From: Epinephelus fuscoguttatus
Taxonomy: Eukaryota; Chordata; Actinopteri; Perciformes; Serranidae
Length of the DNA stretch: 64,000 nucleotides
Direction of reading: 5' to 3'
Assembly: GCF_011397635.1 (NCBI RefSeq)
Contig: NC_064754.1
Coordinates: forward strand, 31,786,543 to 31,850,542
Shown here: positions 60,294 to 64,000 of the stretch, in pieces
How positions within the stretch are numbered: position 1 is the stretch's first letter
How the letters are laid out: each line of letters starts with the position of its first letter
The notes under the pieces: generated by a model
The model's database searches: none
Told to the model about the DNA's origin: nothing
The model's input: the letters and a program-made list of their open reading frames with translations, nothing else
Translations under genes and position numbers: made by a program

Positions 60294-62458
60294 TCACAGA
60301 AGGTACCAGGCTGTGAAACCAGCAAGGATGGCCACCCAGGCGGCCAAAGCCACCTGACAGGGTGGATGTCTGAGAAGTGTCATGGCTAACTGGCAGGCGT
60401 AGACGGGATTTCCACTTGCAGCTGTGGAGAAGAGGAAATGGAGGGGGTGACAGATAAAGAGCAGTCAAAAAAAAACCAAACAAATAAAACAAAGAGGCCA
60501 GACGAAGCAGGAAGATTGTCATCACCAACATGTAATTTCATGGATTTCAACCTCTTCAGTGTTGTTATAATATGGTGAATGTAGCTACTACACATGCTCA
60601 ATTACAGGTGCAAAATTCAACAATTTTAAAGACTGTATGCTTCTTTCAGACTGAAAACCTTCAAATAATGTCTTACCCATTTTTGCTGCATAGTAGGGGC
60701 ACTTGTTGATATCACCTCCTTCCATGATCTCTGCATGACTGTGTCCAAGTCCTGTATCTTGGAATTCTTCTTTGATGGTCTTCCCAATCTCTTCGAGCTC
60801 TGTAAATACCTGTTCTCAGAAGAAAAGTGCATTTCTGTTATATCATCTTTACCCCCAAGCATGAACTCTTTGTGTCAACTTCTTTATGCGTTTCTCAATT
60901 GTGATGATTTATTGTGAATATCTGTTGTCAGAACTCTCCCTGGCTATCTTCCCTGCTGTCCTCACCATCATGTTAAAGCCAAAGGCCCGGTTGGACTCAT
61001 CTACAATCTTCTCTTTGGTCTCAGCGTCCAGTTCCAGCTCACTCATCCTGCTTCGGTAAAGCTGCTTGAAGCCCTTGTGACTGTGGATGCTCTCAAACTG
61101 GTAGAAGTTGAGACCCTCACCTGTCGAGGGGAGCTTCAGAGCCCTCTGGGCCACTTTCTTGAGGATCTGTCCACCTGAGAGGTCACCCATGTAGCGGGTG
61201 TAGGAGTGGGCCACCAGCAGCACCGGGTCCTTCTGTCCCACCTCGTGGATGCGGTCCACGTAAGGCTTAGTGCCTGCAGAGAGGCTGATCTGTGAGAAAG
61301 AATGGGCTATTAAAAATCAGAGGGAGTTGCAGTTGTGTCACAAAATTTGCTGTCATGTCTGATGTGATCACGGACATCTGCAGACAGAAGTTTGCCTTGA
61401 TTCTCATCCATTTTATCATATTATCAGTAAAAAATAAAGAGAAAGAAATCTAATGCTCTATAACTGTGATCAAATTCAGATTTTTGTGACAGAAAAACTG
61501 TTTTTACAGTAATAAGATAATCATGCAACACACTTCATTTTATAATTACAACAAAATCAGTGTTTGAATTGGGTGAAAACATCACCTGGGTCCGAATTTT
61601 AAGTCACATTAGTTCATTTCTGAATTTCAGATACCATGTGATTCCTACTCCAGGAAAGGCCAGCTTAGTCTGAAGCTGCTCCTCCTTGTAACCTTTATGT
61701 GCTGAGACTGCCATGCAGCCTGTGTGTGCTCTCTGCTGACCTGGCTCTCCCATTCCTCTCCATAGAAGTACTCAAGGTCCCGTGCCAAGGCCTCACGCCG
61801 GTGCAGCTCTGCGGGGAAATAGATTGGGGCGATGTCAGGATGGTCTTTGTTCTTCTCAATCTCCTCCTCCATGGCTGAGTAGACAAAGTACAGAGCTGCT
61901 GTACCTCTCTGAGAACAGAAGCAGAGAGAGCGACAAAGTGAGATAGTAGGACAGACACATAGATAAAATGGTAACCACAGTATCTGATATAACATTTTCG
62001 GCTTGTAAATCAATTTGATGAATGATGACATGACATACTGCAAATTTCTATTCAATATAGTTCCTGGTCAAGTGTCAGAGATGGAAAGGAAAGGTTTGGT
62101 CAAAGAGCAAAATGCAAGACACTCTAGACGACAACCTTAAACAGCTCCCGCTTGATGCGGCCACGGAGGAAATCTTTAACGAACTGGCAGTTCTCCGCTC
62201 TGTCGTGGGACTCCTTGGTCCCCTCGGCTAACATCTCAGACAGGTCGGTGGGGCTTGGAGGAACAGAGGAGGGCAGAGGAAGAGGGGGCAGACATGAATG
62301 CTTGAGCCATTTGGCTGTTGTTTTTAAATCATTTCCACAATTTGCCAACGTGGTTTCCCTCCATACCTGAGCACTTCCTCATCGTCTTCCACAACAATTC
62401 TTGCACCACCATTCGTCACACCATTGGATCTGGGCTCAGATGTCACCTTGGTTTCCAT
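60294..62458 (-). CDS. hmox2: Heme oxygenase 2
   Basis: ER-anchored enzyme that degrades heme to biliverdin, CO and Fe2+. Exons in transcript order: 62458-62367, 62253-62136, 61908-61741, 61289-60966, 60809-60677, 60421-60294. Phases join, giving 320 residues (human HMOX2 316). Motifs: proximal-ligand region [15 protein letters not shown] (His), [20 protein letters not shown], and the distal helix [31 protein letters not shown] heme regulatory Cys-Pro motif ([11 protein letters not shown]) marks HMOX2 rather than HMOX1. The C-terminus is a hydrophobic tail anchor ([19 protein letters not shown]). A second CP-type motif seems absent: the only later Cys residues are YACQLA and PPCQVA. Start ATG at 62458 follows an acceptor cttaacaag four bases upstream. 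A non-coding first exon ends at about 63060. Confidence 0.95.
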
Positions 62459-63059
62459 CTTGCTTGTTAAGAAAGCAGGAGAGGGACAGTGATACAGGCT
62501 ATCAATTGAATATAATGCAAAAGAGATGTTTGTGATGTTTCACTAAAACAGTGGAGAGGAAAAGCTGGAAATTACCATCAAAAGACAGCTTAAGATAAAT
62601 ACCTTTTGCTTTATAACACGTCAATATTGTGTAAATTACCTCTGATAAATCCACCAGTCCCTATATAAGTATGGGCTTTACAAAGCTCCCCATGGAGATA
62701 CTGTGCAAGTGTAAGTTTAGGACCATTATTGTGACACCACAATGCATTATAATTCGTTAGTTGGTCAAACACATTATGGTGGCAGGACTTAGTCGTTCTA
62801 AAACATTAGTTTAATAACATTAGTATATCGCTTTTTAAGTATTATTGTCAAAATAAGTCGAAGCTAAGACATGACATTCCCGCGGACAGTTACAAAACGG
62901 ACACAACACGTCTTCGGTATTATGCAAGTAGCAACAGTTACAAACTGGTTTCTTTACACAATATAGACTTTAAAATTGGTTTTCTGTCTCTGTAACCACA
63001 ACCACATACTATGTTTTATAACCGTATATTCAGAAAATGAGACAAAACGTAGGATTACC

Positions 63060-63240
63060 TTGTTAAAACTTGGCTTTCACAACACCACGCAAAACAGCTA
63101 GAGGACACAATGTGAAGGGGGCGCGGTGTCTGTGAGGTAAGCCAATCAGAACTTTCGCACAGCGGGAAAGCACGCTGATTGGTTAGAGCTACAGGTTTTT
63201 ACACCAATCAGATTTCTCACCACAGATAGAGGCAGGCACG
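63060..63240 (-). promoter_or_regulatory. hmox2: hmox2 promoter with clustered CCAAT boxes and 5' non-coding exon end
   Basis: On the minus strand a GT donor (AACAAG|gtaatcc) ends a non-coding exon near 63060. Upstream are three CCAAT/ATTGG motifs within 70 bases (about 63136, 63177 and 63203 on the plus strand), an arrangement typical of NF-Y sites. TSS inferred to be near 63100. Confidence 0.5.
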
Positions 63241-64000
63241 TGTTTATGATAAATATGATTAAAGCAGTGTTGTGGGAAATGAAGTTTGCACCATTTGAGT
63301 GTCAAACAAACGGTATTATATGTATTTTAGAGCTGTGTTGGCTATTTACGATTTAATAAAAGCTCTTTTAAGTATTTGCTCATATCATGGCCACTGTGTC
63401 ACTTTGTGCTGCATGCTTCATGTGCAAATTACCTGCATTTTTTTTTGTTTTTCAAGATATTTATTTTCTTACAATGCAAAAATGTAATTTCTTTCTGTCA
63501 GAGATCATGGCATTAAGGCTGTCAATCATACTTAGTTTTTTATTCATCTTGTTTTTCTCAGTAGTTCATCCAGATCCTTTAAGTCACTGAAATAAAGTGC
63601 TGCTTTTATGAAATTCTACCTGCAGACTGACTCTTCGTTGTCCATACTTGCATTTACAGATCTGCATGGAGCTCATTTTCCCCACACTGTATTGTGGTAT
63701 GTTTATTTGACCGCCAGGTGTCACTAGACTCCATACAATGTACCACAAAAACGTATCAAATCCTCAATTTATTTAGCAGCTGAGCTCAGGTCATTAGTGC
63801 AGATGGAGGAGTGGGCTGTTGGCTTATTTTATAAGCTGCACCGGTGATTATTATCTAGGCAGTACCTATTGTATTGCCCCCTTTGCCCTACATATGAATA
63901 TTATGTTGTGTAATAATATATAACTTCACCCAGTCTGTAAGTGTTAACCCTCATAATCATTTGCCACTCATTATATCATTACATTCTCTGCTTCTCAGTC
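63241..64000. other. Upstream of hmox2; no gene seen
   Basis: AT-rich; short frames only. No recognisable repeat or gene. Confidence 0.4.

Overview
The window is nuclear DNA of a ray-finned fish, most likely a percomorph teleost. The genes are vertebrate, have many introns with GT-AG boundaries, and sit among teleost-type repeats (Tc1/mariner, hAT MITEs, L2-like LINEs, a tRNA-derived SINE). There are no bacterial operons, CRISPR arrays or integrated phages. All the protein assignments below come from reading spliced exons and recognising the families; no database search was run.

Layout: (1) 41-4239, plus strand: the last five exons of crebbp (CBP: end of the HAT domain, ZZ, TAZ2, NCBD and Q/P-rich tail), with a long 3' UTR to about 5.56 kb. 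(2) 6.7-23.1 kb, plus strand: slx4, the structure-specific nuclease scaffold, with 13 coding exons and hAT MITEs in its introns. (3) 23.9-30.1 kb, minus strand: mcrip2 (fam195a), five coding exons, convergent with slx4. (4) 30.1-35.8 kb: intergenic and repeat-rich. (5) 35.8-42.3 kb, minus strand: gde1, six coding exons. It is head to head with (6) tmem186, plus strand, 42.87-45.3 kb, whose start codon is the last codon of its first exon. (7) 45.3-47.3 kb: intergenic, including a tandem array with palindromic nuclear-receptor motifs. (8) 47.3-57.6 kb, minus strand: a membrane receptor with a signal peptide, three SRCR domains, one Ig-like domain and a TM segment. All its exon junctions are phase 1. 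Its introns hold an intact Tc1-like transposon of DD38E spacing, a truncated RecQ-like helicase fragment, LINE pieces and a SINE. (9) 57.6-60.3 kb: intergenic. (10) 60.3-62.5 kb, minus strand: hmox2, six coding exons plus a 5' non-coding exon, with clustered CCAAT boxes upstream.

The orthologues of crebbp, slx4, mcrip2, gde1, tmem186 and hmox2 all lie on human chromosome arm 16p, so the window is one conserved synteny block that has been locally reshuffled. The SRCR receptor is the accessory gene in it. The genes do not form one pathway: chromatin co-activation (crebbp), DNA repair (slx4), stress-granule/corepressor biology (mcrip2), lipid phosphodiesterase (gde1), mitochondrial complex I assembly (tmem186), heme breakdown (hmox2) and probable immune recognition (SRCR receptor).

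The strongest points for follow-up are the SRCR-Ig receptor with a decayed duplicate of its signal-peptide exon, the intact DD38E Tc1-like element whose inverted repeats include the transposase C-terminus, the repeat array carrying consensus estrogen-response-element palindromes, and an in-frame alternative terminal exon in slx4.
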